Under the pieces are notes generated by a model, which was not told the origin of the DNA, searched no databases, and saw only the letters and a list, made by a program, of their open reading frames with translations. DNA of 64,000 nt from Onchidella celtica (lineage: Eukaryota > Mollusca > Gastropoda > Systellommatophora > Onchidiidae), in the NCBI GenBank assembly GCA_963931925.1, contig OZ007569.1:75135400-75199399 (forward strand). Direction: 5' to 3'. The translations under genes were made by a program, and so were the position numbers. This document shows, one piece after another, positions 12,373 to 25,797 of this stretch; the first letter of the stretch is position 1, and each line of letters begins with the position of its first letter.

Positions 12373-12421
12373 GGCACTTCCACTGGCTAGTCAAACAGTT
12401 TACAATCTGCTGCACCAACAA

Positions 12422-12500
12422 CCGGAAGTGCAGCCATGTTGGTAAGTAATCGGCTTCCGGTCTGAGCAGGTGGGCATGATGGTCTTACGCTACTTCCGGG
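12422..12500 (+). promoter_or_regulatory. Candidate promoter / first-exon boundary with ETS cluster
   Basis: CCGGAAGT at 12422-12429, CTTCCGG at 12453-12459 and ACTTCCGG at 12492-12499 place three ETS cores in under 80 bp. Immediately after the first, GCAGCCATGTTG is followed by GTAAGT (12441-12446), a near-consensus splice donor. ETS sites often sit at transcription starts, so a tiny first exon with its ATG next to the donor is possible. No downstream exon was identified. Confidence 0.25.
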
Positions 12501-15500
12501 CAAGGTAGAAGATACATTTTTTCGATCCGTTCATGAAGCCAGGCATTTGCAGTGTGACCAAAACTTTCGCCAAGATGCTGAGCACAGCACTGGACTATCC
12601 CAGTAATGTAAATTTAGACAAACTGCTTTTATTTAATTGTTCATTATTTTTTTTTAGTGGAGAACAAAGGATGTCAAAAAAAAAAAAAAAAAAATCTTGG
12701 TGTTTCCCTTTATTTCAAATTTTTCAAAATTCCATTCTAATTTTTATGTCCGATTTTGTGTTCTTGGTGTAAATCTCAGACTAAATCCATTTTAAAATCT
12801 TCTTTTATGCCAATATGAAGTTCATAAACTTTCACCTTTGCCTCTTGTTCATCTCTCTTATCCCCTTTTTTACTTGTGCCTTATACTGCCCCCACCCCGT
12901 CTGTCTCCCATCTCTTCAAGTTCGTTTGTTCCCCTCCCTACCACTACCACAACACCCTCCCTACCCCCCGCCACAACGTCCTCCCTGAACTGCTGTAACC
13001 GTCGACCACATTTCTCAAGACGCAATAATCTGCGTAATCATTTTCTCCCCTGTTTTTCGTCTTCTCCTGGGATTGAAATGATAATTCTGGCTGGGACGAC
13101 AAGCTTGGCATGTTGAAGACTGGCATTCATTCTCATACCGGAGCATGGCGTATGCAAAATTTTATAGTTCCAGACATGCTAGGCGGTTCATTAATGTCCT
13201 TCACGGGGGAAGATGATTCTTGGAAGTGTACGCATTTGACACGGGGAGAACCTCAATACTGTTTCATCGCTTAACTCTATGGCATCAACAATGTCGGTCG
13301 AGGAGTCACCGATACTTGCACAATTCGGCGTGACGGGGATGGAGAAAATGTAAGAGACAGAACGATTATATCAAAGCAGAAGAAAAATGAATAAATACAA
13401 TGGCTGCCGTCATCGAGTTAAAAACAGACTCTCAGATTAAAATATTGTTCTCTTACATACATAAAAACACATAAACACGACAGATATGCACAGAGTTAGT
13501 TGTGGAACAGAATTGCAATAATCTGGAATAGTTATTTGGCCTAAAACATAATCAACAACAATCGTTGCAAATTCTGGAAAAGTAACTGATAGTATAGTCT
13601 GGTTCAGAAACCTCAATCTGCCCTTATCCTTTCCAAGTTATTATCACCACCACACTCTTCATTTTGTATAAAAATGGTATACCTAGAATACACCCTCCTT
13701 AATTCCCCGTGATTTAGTTAAACCACGGGTAGACTTGAACAAGTAAATAAGAATAAAGCCCCGGAATTCATTAATTTGTTAAACATTGCAAAACTGCACA
13801 CCTTAACAATTACCTTCATAAACAAGGAATGCTCAAATACTGCCTTTTAATTTAAATTTGAAGTCCAAACTGCTTCCCTCCCTTGCTATAAATTTCTGAA
13901 GCCGTAACGATTTCTGAACGATATTGCACAGGCGTCTGGCCATGTTACACCAAGTAAATATTACAGAGACTGTGTAGATCTAGTCTATGTCTAAAGACTT
14001 AACGCACTTGAAAATCTGCCGTCAGGAATTCTTATAAAAGACAATCGACTTACGTGTACTTAACGTCTAAAGTTGTTTCCAGAGACAAGTGAAATTGAAG
14101 ACAATTCCCGGACATAAAAGTCACATCCGGGCAATCTGGAATGATCCATTGTACTTGATATAGATCCACTTGATACGGGCAGTAAGGAGTTCGGGCGCTA
14201 CTAGATTTATCTCTGTCTTTGAAGGGACCATTAAATAATGAACATTGCATTTCTGTTTTAGAAGTCCGTTCGACATCTGAGGACTCTAGAGAGTAGGCTG
14301 AAAAATATAATCCACTGTGTCAAATTTATGGTCTCATTTCCTGCTCAAGGTTTAAGTATTCGGATTGACTCATCGCCCAGCGGTGGAGGGAGTGAGAGAG
14401 AGGAGAGAGAGAGACAGTGAGGCAGACAGTACTACGGCCTCCTCTTTTAACAATGTCAAATTTGGTCCGAGATATTTGGGCTTAGGGGCACAGAGATCGT
14501 AAAGTAGGGCTCTTACATTATTACATCTCACGGGCTCTGAACATTTTTCAACTCCAAATAACTTCTATGGCACGACTACATGGTTTATCCACTATTTCGT
14601 CTTCTTTGAAGAATACATTAAAGTGGCTCTCTTTTTCAGAACAACTCCCTGTCGATTAAAGACATATATCTCAGTATCTTCGGATCAATTTGTTCATCTT
14701 GAATTCACAAATCTAATCCAGTAAAAAACATGATAAAGGAAAGCAGCAACACGTATACAGTCACGCACTTCTCGAGAAAGTCTCTCGATCTCAGCACGAC
14801 GAAGTTCTTACTTACTTCTATTAAAATCTTTTTACACCCTTTTTTTCAAGCGGTTAGGCTTCATTTAAAGTAGAAGTACTGTTCATGCGCTTTGAATATT
14901 AGATGACCCAGAGACAATGAAATGAATATTTAACACAAATGCGGTTATCGCCCTGATGTTAAAAATATTTTTCTCTCCAGTAATCAAAAAACCCAGATCT
15001 GTCATAGAAAATCCGATTTCTACATTATTTATCAGCCCCATAAATTCTTACCGAATGCCAGAATAGCACACGCTGAGAGAGAGGGAGGGAGAGAGTCAGC
15101 TGATGTTAAATCAAGGTCACCAGGACAGGGAAGTATTTCTGTATTTTGTACACTGTCATAATTCAGTGACATAATTCCAAGAAATACAGTATTTCACAGT
15201 AGTGTGTCTGCACTTAAAGTCTCGGGTGAATGTGATCTACTGGGTTTTACAAGGAGGGATGTTCGATTCTGTCTGAATAATCACATTCACCCTGTCACAC
15301 AAACAGTTCTGGAGTAATTTGGCAATGAGAACATTCATCATTGTCAGTTTAACCTTTGTCAGCAACATGCTTGAATTAGAATATGCTACAGATATAAATA
15401 TGCTTTAGTGCAAGACACTGATCCTTTTTCTTCTAGTACCTGCATGTACACGTCCTCAAATACCATTCTTGTATTGCCACGTGTGGCGTGTCTGACTTTT

Positions 15501-17602
15501 AAACAAGACGCTACATTAATGAATTAACTTTTGCTGAGATGATTCCAGGCCAGTCAGAGACATTGTCATATTCTGTTCTCTCGTAAATTCTTTTTTCACT
15601 TCCGTGTCGTGCATCACTGTTACAGCATGCCTTTTCCACTGGAACATGTATAAAAAACACTGCGTGTCATTCTGGACTGTAGAAATATATAAGTTTATAT
15701 AAAGATTATAGGAAAATAAGATATAGCGAAGTTTCACTGATTCCCCGCTTCCCCAATAGTTCCATTTTGACACATTCTGACATACGCCATATTTGCCATT
15801 TGAAATGACTGAAAAGATCATCTCGGTCTCTTTCTGTTGGCAGACAAAAATAATACACGGGTTTATCATCATACAAATTGTTAACGCGGGCAAACACACA
15901 GAACTAGATCATTGCTATCAATGCAGTACTTCAGTTGTTGCTCTCTGTGACATGACCTAAAAACTAGTTGTTTGTAAATATTTTGGTGAACTCTGGCGCA
16001 ACGTAAAATGATGCAAGAACAAACTTCTCTGTCGATATTTTCCTTAAAGTTCACATCATCTCTGTTCTGTCATAGTACAACTTAAAGAAAGATTATTACC
16101 ATGACCGGGCATGTTTTCTCTCCAGGACGAACCAATTCCATCATAACAAAACCCTTTGTTTATTCAGCTGCGTTGGATGCTTTTTAATCCCTGTAATACC
16201 TAACCGGTCATGAGACTGAGATGATTTGTTTCTTTGCCAGTAAATGACAGGCGCCGTTGATCTTCACTCAAACTCGCTAAGACAAGTCGCGTCTTGGACA
16301 TGATGCTGTTACGCTGTTTGTAATTTCTGACAATAGGGAAGAGGTCAGACATCATGGATTTCACTCTGGCCATTCAGCACACACTAAAGACCCTTTGAGG
16401 CCGCAGATTTTGAAGTGACCATTGACGATTATTTGCCAATGTTGTCCAGAGTTCAGGCCTTACTACACCGACCACAGAAACATGCCGCGGTCTTTTTAGC
16501 TTCAGGAGGTCGGTGACCCTGGCCCGCTAACTGGTCACTCTCTTCCCGACACTGGACTGAAAATGGACACTTTGAGACCAGCCCCCCAGTAGTGGTCGAA
16601 CCCCTACCTTCAATCTCCTGCTGTTCCACCTGTCACTTGGAGAATGGCCGAGACAAACAAACGACAGCAACATTCGCTACACTCTCCTGTAACTTTTCAT
16701 TCAAAAGGTCGGCACGGCTATAATGAGAGGGCACCATGAAATTACCTGCGGCCCAGGTATGGAGCCTTTAAAGTGGTACCGAAAAGTATACAACACACCA
16801 GGGGTAAATCTATTCCAAACACTTTACACAATAAGATTAGGGCGGAAGTATTCAGACTTCAATAATGACCGGAGACAATTTTTCCACTCGAGGAAGGAAT
16901 CAAAGTCGCTTAATACACTTGACGGACGCAGAGTCAAAGACCAGTAATAGACTCCTTCATTATGTTAACTACCTCATTCATTGTGTGAGCCTAAACTGGT
17001 CAAAGGTCAAAGCAATTGATATTCTGTTTAGTGTCTTACGTGGTTACAAAAGTCGCAGGCGGGACGATGGCTGGATGATCAGACTTTAAACTGCCGTAAC
17101 CACAGCAAATTAAGCAGGAAGCTGAGATTCAACCAGCGAAACCGTAGATTCCAAAGAGACATTGTGAACACGGCGTTAAGCCGGAGACTTGGAGGTAGAC
17201 ACAAGCGGATCCTTGTACTTATCCTACTGCAAAATGGGCCGACAATGTTTTGAGCGAGATGGACGTAACATCTATATAAAAAATAAACAGCAAGGAAAAA
17301 AAATTCACTGCTGCAAGGAAGAAATGCCCAGACCTGAAAAAATTACATGTGAAAGAATAGTTCTTTTTGCTATTATGTCTATTCCTTTGACATGAAAGCG
17401 AAGTATCGTAATTTTGTAATAAATGAAAATAGGCCAAAATATATCGAATAATGCTTTCTCCTCAACAATGATGGCCTCCCTCCTGCCTTTGTTTTGTTTT
17501 GACTTTAGGCTAAACTTCCGGTTGCGTTTCAAAGTTTGAAGGCATGAGTTTCTGTGCCGTCTGTCTTATGCACGGGCCATGCGGGTGTCACTGTGCCAGT
17601 TG
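12501..17602. other. Unassigned sequence
   Basis: Five kilobases with no recognisable gene, RNA or long repeat. Minor features are a poly-A run at about 12677-12694, a C-rich stretch at about 12885-12975, and GA-rich patches near 14390-14420 and 15075-15095. Frames up to 127 codons (minus, 15516-15899) show no domain. Confidence 0.6.
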
Positions 17603-18563
17603 TGAGTTGTTTTCTACCTAGATGTACATAATCTGTGTGCCGATTGTACGTATTGTTTTCTACCTTGATCTACATAATCTGTGTGCCGATTGTACGTGTT
17701 GTTTTCTACCTAGATCTACATAATCTGTGTGCCGATTGTACGTGTTGTTTTCTACCTAGATCTACATAATCTGTGTGCCGATTGGACGTGTTGTTTTCTA
17801 CCTAGATCTACATAATCTGTGTGCCGATTGTACGTGTTGTTTTCTACCTTGGTCTACATAATCTGTGTGCCGATTGTACGTGTTGTTTTCTACCCAGATC
17901 TACATAATCTGTGTGCCGATTGTACGTGTTGTTTTCTACCTAGATCTACATAATCTGTGTGCCGATTGTACGTGTTGTTTTCTACCTAGATGTACATAAT
18001 CTGTGTGCCGATTGTACGTGTTGTTTTCTACCTTGATCTACATAATCTGTGTGCCGATTGTACGTGTTGTTTTCTACCCAGATCTACATAATCTGTGTGC
18101 CGATTGTACGTGTTGTTTTCTACCTAGATCTACATAATCTGTGTGCCGATTGGACGTGTTGTTTTCTACCTAGATCTACATAATCTGTGTGCCGATTGGA
18201 CGTGTTGTTTTCTACCTAGATCTACATAATCTGTGTGCCGATTGTACGTGTTGTTTTCTACCTTGATCTACATAATCTGTGTGCCGATTGTACGTGTTGT
18301 TTTCTACCCAGATCTACATAATCTGTGTGCCGATTGTACGTGTTGTTTTCTACCTAGATCTACATAATCTGTGTGCCGATTGTACGTGTTGTTTTCTACC
18401 TAGACGTACATAATCTGTGTGCCGATTGTACGTGTTGTTTTCTACCTTGATCTACATAATCTGTGTGCCGATTGTACGTGTTGTTTTCTATCTAGATCTA
18501 CATAATCTGTGTGCCGATTGTACGTGTTGTTTTCTACCTTGATCTACATAATCTGTGTGCCGA
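17603..18563. repeat. 46-bp satellite, about 21 copies, with higher-order structure
   Basis: The unit is 46 bp throughout. It includes ATAATCTGTGTGCCGATTG, ACGTGTTGTTTTCTACC and the palindrome TAGATCTA. Variants at one site (CTTGATC, CCAGATC, CTAGATC, CTAGATG/CTAGACG) recur in a set order about every four units, giving an approximately 184-bp higher-order repeat. The array has no observed indels. No transcript or protein signal was seen. Confidence 0.97.
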
Positions 18564-20132
18564 CGGAGTAACTAGATGCACAAGTAAAATAAAAGACAAA
18601 AACTAGTTTGGCACATTTTTCTTTCAGTGCCAGCCCCGATTGTTTCGCTTTTTCATTTCGCCAATCCTGAACCAGATGGCTGTGGACACAGCTAGTTTTC
18701 ATTTTAATTTCTCATTATCTAGAATTGCCTTGCAGATTCTGGTAGGACAAAATTCGAGGATGGTCCAGTCCTTTGCACGATACAGAAAACATTTGATAAA
18801 ATAAAAAAAAATAAAAAAAAGAACGCGTGTCTTTTCGTGAAATCAGGAATGTTCGGGATGAATAAACCAAGTTCCATATCAATAGTCATGCAAATACACA
18901 GCTGATGTTGGTCATTCAACATTTTATCTTTAAAATAAGTCTAACATTTTTGGTTGAGAAATCTGGTGAATAAACATTTAACCAGCATGGGGGGTTGGGG
19001 GGGGGGGGTGGGTTATGAGGAGAATTTTATCTATTTTGTAAATGAAATGAGTGGGATGCCAGAGATGAAAGCGTGCATAAAAACACTTAGGTATCACTGA
19101 TGACCCTGTATGTGTGAGTATGTGTGTTTGTGTGTGTGTGGTACTCACTCACGCCATGCCAGGTAGGACGGGCGAAAACCATAATTTGGACTGGATTTGG
19201 TCGTCCTGTGCAGGGATTATGGGCGTGTGTTTAGCCGGGTACAGATGAGTGGGTGGGGATCAGAGAGCCCCGGGGGGGGGGGAGGGGGGCAGTGGGTGTG
19301 GCAGATCGAGGGGGCGAGAGAGTGAGAGAGAGAAGAAAACAAAGAATGAGCACTTTATCTTATGCACGCTACTGCTGGAGAGGAAAAGAAGGGAAACAAA
19401 AAAAGTCCAGGGGAAGCAGGAAATGTGAATAGTAGAAGACAAGATTTTGGGGAAACCCCAGCTAGTTGAATGTAGATCAGCCATCAAATAGAGTGGTGAG
19501 TGGAGAAGGTGAGGCAAACAACTGGCCATGAGTAAAGCTCAGACTACTCATATCACCTGATTAGTACAAAATGCAATGTTTGACTCACTTAAGAGCAAGG
19601 TTAAGGTCACAGAATTTGGGAATTTTTGGTAAAATTGGTGAAGCCTATTGTGAAGAAATGAAGAAGAGAGAGAAGTAGGCTACAGATGAATCTCTGGATT
19701 ACCAACCGTCACACCACCTCCTGCAGACAAATGAAAGACTTTCTGAGGATATCAACAGATTTTTTTTTTTCACCGTGCATTGATTAGAACAGAGTAGTTT
19801 ACTTCCTGGTGTCAGCTCAAGTACATTACTCTTTTATCTCCAACGGTTTTATTCCGTGGGGTGTATGTGTGTGTGTGTGTGATTCCCCCTCCCTCTCCCC
19901 CTCCCCCCAAAAGAATACCTGACTGACTCCCTGAAATAGAGAGGTAGAGGAGAGGCCGAGAGTTGTGATGATTTTGGACTGCGTAGAGACGAATCTCTAG
20001 ACAGGAGAAAGTACATAATATAGACATCTAGCTGGACAAGCAGTCAGACTAATGCATCATGAATACAGGACTGGGATGAATGGAAGGACAAACGTACATA
20101 CACATAGTTAGACAGACAGACGGGCAGACAGT
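18564..20132. other. Unassigned sequence with G-rich and GT runs
   Basis: G runs near 18989-19010 and 19270-19290, GT runs near 19125-19140 and 19865-19880, and a C-rich patch at 19885-19910. No gene recognised. Confidence 0.6.
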
Positions 20133-20561
<429 letters not shown>

Positions 20562-22348
20562 TAATAATAATAATAGTTCGTCCATCAGGTATGATGATGA
20601 CCTTAACAACACCAGAGGAATAAAGAACAGAAATTGTTGAGAATTTCAACACATGGACAATAAAGAGAACTAAAGGACACAGAGGACAGAATGGAAAGAC
20701 TGTTCTTTCATGACTTATGGCTTCTCATGTGACTGATAAGTCCTATTTCTGCCCTGCAGACCCTTCCGCATAAATGACAAGAGTGCTCCGTTGGTTCAGT
20801 ACCACTGGGCCTTTTCTTGCGCCATTCCCTTTTTTTGATAGCCTGCTGGACTCTGTCAGCTTCCCATGCTTTGCTGCCTCTGGTAAGGGCCGCCCTCCAA
20901 TTTGCACGATCAAGCGAGAGCTTTTTCCCACTCACTCACATCAATGGCAAAGGCCTTCAGTGATTGCTTGAGAGTGTCTTTGTAACGTCTCTTTGGGGCC
21001 CCAACATTCCTCGTTCCATTGGAGAGCTCAGAGAAGAAGATTTGCTTAGGGAGTCTGGAGTCGGGCATTCTGACAACATGTCCTGCCCAACGTAGCTGAA
21101 TTTTTTTCAGGTGGCAGAAGATGCTCAATTCCTTGGCACGATTGAGGACCTCAGTGTCTGGAATTTTATCCTGCCATTTGATCCTTAGGATCTTTCTAAG
21201 GCAGGCCAGATGAAAGTGATTTAGCTTTCTGGCATGCGATTGGTACACTGTCCAGGTTTCAGCCCCATAGAGTAGGGTGGGAAGGACCACAGCATTGTAC
21301 ACTTTCAGCTTAGTGTCTGTGCGAATGCCGGCAACATCCCATACTCTCTTTCGAAGCCTGCCAAATGCAGAGCTAGCTTTGCTGATTCTTGGGAGAATTT
21401 CAGTATCAACACGAGCCGCGGAAGACAGTGTACTGCCAAGATAGGTGAAGTTCTCCGACACCTTCAGAAGACTGTCATGGACTTTGATATTTGGGGTCAC
21501 AGGATACTTGTCGTCTGGAGTAGGCTGATGGAGCACTTCCGTCTTCTTTGTGCTTATTGTGAGGCCAAAGTTGTCACAGGCACTAGAGAACTTATCAACA
21601 CAGTTTTGCATGCTATCCTCATCGTGTGCCAGGAGTGCACAATCATCAGCAAATAGTAGGTCACAGACTTGAGTACTTTTGGTTTTGGTTTTTGCCTGAA
21701 GTCTCCTGAGGTTGAATAGACTGCCATCAGTTCGGTACTTGATGCTTACCCCTTGAGGAGGAGAGCTAAAGGCTTCTTGTAGCATTGCAGAGAACATGAT
21801 GCTGAACAGAGTTGGGGCTAAGACACAACCCTGTTTTACCCCATTTGTGACAGCAAAGGGCTCTGAAACACTGCCGTTGCTTTTGACTGCAGCTTGCATG
21901 CCATCATGAAACTGGCGCACTATTGTGATGAATTCGGGTGGACACCCAAACTTCGCCAAGATTTTCCAGAGGCCTTCACGACACACTGTGTCAAATGCTT
22001 TTGTGAGGTCAACAAATGTGATATACAGCGCTTTATTTTGTTCCATGCATTTTTCCTGAATCTGTCTGGCAGCAAAAATCATATCCGCCGTTCCCCTCTC
22101 TTTACGAAAGCCACATTGGCTCTCGGGAAGCAAGTCATTTGACGAGAGGTGATCAAGAGGGCGATTCAGAAGTATTCTTGCCAATATTTTGCCAGCAATT
22201 GAAAGTAGAGAGATTCCCCGATGGTTGTCACAGACTTGGCTGTCCCCTTTGTTTTTGTACAGATGGATGATTGAAGCATCTTTGAAGTCCTGTGGCAGCT
22301 TCCCTGCTTTCAACAAATGACTGAACAACTCGGTCAACCTTTCAATAA
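20562..22348 (-). mobile_element. 5'-truncated non-LTR (LINE) retrotransposon
   Basis: The minus-strand order is reverse transcriptase, C-terminal C2H2 finger, a 3' UTR of about 130 bp, then a short (TAT)n tail at 20562-20577. The 5' side is cut at about 22348 inside the N-terminal part of the RT, so the upstream endonuclease region usual for this group is missing. Both ends abut GATA arrays (20133-20561 and 22349-22480), consistent with target-primed insertion into an existing GATA repeat, with no unique target duplication visible. The long intact frame suggests a fairly recent insertion. The clade is not assigned. Confidence 0.93.
20708..22348 (-). pseudogene. LINE reverse transcriptase with C2H2 C-terminus, truncated and frameshifted
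   Basis: This is a retrotransposon reverse transcriptase, which copies element RNA at a nicked genomic target. The first frame (from the ATG ending at 22337) has 475 residues: QCGFRKERGT near 74-83, motif A FVDLTKAFD at 108-116, motif B GVKQGCVLAPTLF at 166-178, and the catalytic FADD box at 229-232. Thumb-like and LYGAETWT-type sequence follow. It stops at about 20910. The neighbouring frame (20708-20935) continues the same protein, with a DRANW segment and a C-x2-C-x12-H-x3-H zinc finger at the extreme C-terminus. The switch falls on a homopolymer (five T on the plus strand, 20922-20926), so one extra base explains the break. The N-terminus is missing and upstream sequence is GATA repeat. 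It is not a host gene. A sequencing error in the homopolymer cannot be excluded. Confidence 0.93.
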
Positions 22349-22378
22349 GATAGATAGATAGATAGATAGACAGATAGA

Positions 22379-22424
<46 letters not shown>

Positions 22425-22445
22425 CAGACAGACAGACAGACAGAC

Positions 22446-22480
<35 letters not shown>
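22349..22480. repeat. GATA/GACA array at the 5' end of the LINE copy
   Basis: GATA units flank a central GACA block (about 22397-22447). It has the same strand orientation as the array on the other side of the LINE, supporting a single GATA locus split by the insertion. Confidence 0.95.
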
Positions 22481-25400
22481 ATATGCCCTATTTAGCCCCC
22501 GGTCGTGTCTATTTCAAGAGGACATCTGTGTCTTCCTCATTTTACATCGTCTATCCCCTACTTTGTAGCCTCCTGTAATACTTTGATATATTCATCTGCG
22601 TGACATTCCTGTCTCTCCCCCTGTACATTGGTAATGAAGACAAACGTTACATTGTGAAGATCTACCTACGCCAGATACTGGCGAGTATAAAATATACAAG
22701 TCAGGGGCGTATACATGCTTAGTTCAGGGCAGGCTTAGATTGAAGGATAGTATGGAAAACAAGCCAAAATGCTGAATTTGGTAACATTGTCCCATCTCTG
22801 TGTGAAAATTCTAGTTTAGTTCTGCTCTGTACTGATTCCAACCATTACATCCCGTGTAAACTCAGCAAGAACCATGTAAATTATTGGGATAGCCTTTTCT
22901 GAAAAAAAAAATGAGACCACACAAACCCACTTAAGCTCTGGCAAAGTTTTCCTAACATTTGAAGCACTGAAGTACCTTAAGTGTTCACCAAGACTGATCA
23001 GAAAATCAAGAACGTTTGAGAGTTCGATCTCAGTGTTATTTCAGAACGAGAGACAGAAATTGATTTTATTTCTTGGTCGGCTGAAAGAATTCACATAGAA
23101 AAGTATTTAAACAGGTTATACTGAAAACGTCATCAAACTAGGAGTAATATCTTTCGTATAAAAAAAATATATATATATATAGATTTGCCAACCTGACTCA
23201 GAATTAATGAATGTGTAAATTGAAAATGTCTAACAAGATTTAAAGAAAAAATTTATGTGATCATAATAATACAAAACGCCTTTTCCTGATATGCACTAAT
23301 CCAGTCTATTTACTTTCTGTTGCCCCCTTTGTCTAAATTTATGTTGACGCCCCTGGAAGGTGGAAGATGAATACATCAAAGATGGAGGAGACAGCCAATA
23401 TTTCATGATGTCCAGCCAAGGCGACATGGGGGGACTAGTCGGATCTTTATACCGCCATCAACTTCAAAGGCGCTCCCAGGGCCAAATATAACATCTTACA
23501 TATTTTGTAAGCACAACAACATTACATATAAATAGATCATGTATGTAGGGGTGAGGAAAGCATGAATTATGAACACGGAGGATGATGAACTTAAGACGAT
23601 AATGGCAAGGAAAGCATGAGAAACCAAGCTGAAAAGAAAAGGCGCAGGCTGGATGACATTTAGGATGAAAACTGCTCCTATTCTTTTCTTGCATACTTTG
23701 CAGGGAGGGAGTTGGAAGGGGGGCGCAATAAAGTACAAAATATTCATGGGTCTGTAGGAAGTGTGATGACGTCATTCAAAAGTATCAAATCAAAGTTAAA
23801 CCACATCTTCACGATTCGGAGATACATCTTCATCTTCATTGCCGTCAACATTTTATTGGCTCCTCTATCGCCTCACAAATCCAAATTGGAAAGAGAATGG
23901 CGGACAGAGAAACGAGTTGGAGGACGATGGTGAGAGACAGGCACAGGGAAGTACAGAGAGACAGACACAGGGAGGCACGGGGAGGCACAGAGAGGTACAG
24001 CGAAAGATATGAGAGAGAAATAGAGGTTGCAGAAAAAGAAGCAGAAAATGCAAAAAAATGGGGCAAAAAGAGTCATAAAAGTATTTATATCCCTGTTGGG
24101 TTACATCAAAGGGGAGATCACCAAACAGAGAGTTCCCCAAAAATCGACATAAAAGCAAATAAATCTTCCACATTTGTGCCTGAAGTAGCCTGGAACCGTC
24201 ATCAGTCAAGTTCTTAAATATGGCTCAAGATTTATTGTGTATGGCACACACCACCATTCCGTGTCTGACTCTGCTGGAAACTAGATCTAGAAATTTGGAC
24301 GCGCCACACGGAAAACGCTGACAGGCTCAGTTGGTCCCTGGCCAAAATTAAAAAATTGTACTAAAAATATTTATATAAATTTAAAGAAAAAGTTTAGAGA
24401 AGTCAGAAGGCTGCTGGAAACAAAACAAATCGTGAGAAAATAAACTGGAAAATCGGAAGAGGAATCAAAACTAAATCTCTAATGAATAATCTCATCCGAT
24501 TCTACTTAACTAGTCGCTTTCAATGCCGAGACAGAGAGGAGATAAATATAATCCCTTGAAAAGTGATGAAGAAAGAAATATTTTATAGAACCAGTAATAG
24601 ATCCAGTGAAGATGGCGTTACAAAAAACTTGGTCGATGATTCACGGTGAAATAGTTAAAAAAAGTAACTTGCAGTTACCGCCATATCTGGCAAGTCACAT
24701 GTCATGAATTGTGTGCTTATGCCGGTATTGATTTGTTTTACCAGATAACTGAGAAGAAGAGCTCCAGAATTTACTGCGATAGCGTTGCAAATTTATTACA
24801 AAATATTTCTATCGTTTGCAGGCACCAGATATTTATACATAAATATTAGATATTTATATTAAGATAAAGTGTCATGTCGCTTTATAAATAATTCACATCC
24901 GGTGAAGGAGACAAATATTTTTAAAATAATATTTAGACAAGAGTTTGATTTGCTTGACTTCAGAGGAACGCGCGCTTCTCAGAATTTTTAAAATTGCTTT
25001 TACTCAAATTGGTGGTGGGAGCATTGCATGCCGCTGTACAGCTTAACCCTCTTAATGTGACAGGTAGAGTGCGACAGGCCACGATCGTGGCTCTCTATAT
25101 GTGCGGTTGAATTTATTTTGGCTGAGAAGCCAAATAAAAATCTGGCACATCCGCTTTTTTCGAAACATACCAATCTAAGTTGGCTTTGAATTGTGAATGC
25201 TGAAGAGAAGAATATTTTACCTAGAGAACTTCAAAGTTGAAAAGGCAAAGGTTCATCAAGGAACCTTGCTGGTCACGATCAACATGTTATTATCAACATA
25301 ATGGTGAGAAATTATTTCCATCTGGACACAATGGAATGACAGGCAACGCCCATGTTTGGTCATTAATTTTACTTCCATTTTGAATTAAACTAAGGTGGTC

Positions 25401-25751
25401 GCTGATCACTGTCTAGTACTACGATGACAGTGACATGTCTGGAGAATGATGGAAGTCACGGAAAAATCAGTGGGTCTAATGAAAACAATTATTAAAAGTT
25501 TTCAATTTTGCCTTGTTGTTCAGTGACAATGTTTCATTCAGTTCAGTACTTGTTATCGATTTTATTTCTGGGAAATTGTCTCAGAATCATCATGCTAGTC
25601 AGATTACTCTTTATCTGACCCGGTGCCATGAAGATGATGGTGATGGTGATGATGATGACGATGATGAAGAGGCGAATGTAAATTATGATTGCCCATAGGG
25701 AAAATTACAATAAATTAGTTGCAATAAAGAAGTCAATAAACCATATGGTGT
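22481..25751. other. Unassigned sequence
   Basis: No gene recognised. An AT run (TATATA) lies near 23167-23180, a GGCACAG-type purine-rich patch at 23938-24000, and a perfect 14-bp palindrome GCCACGATCGTGGC at 25078-25091. A GAT-rich run at 25628-25670 gives an Asp-rich frame of no significance. Confidence 0.6.
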
Positions 25752-25797
25752 CCCCCCCCCCCTCCCCCTCCCCCCCCCTCCCTCTCCCTCCTCTCCA
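25752..25797. repeat. C-rich tract
   Basis: Runs of 5-12 C separated by single T, then CCCTCTCC variants. The minus strand has several G runs able to form a G-quadruplex. Confidence 0.9.
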
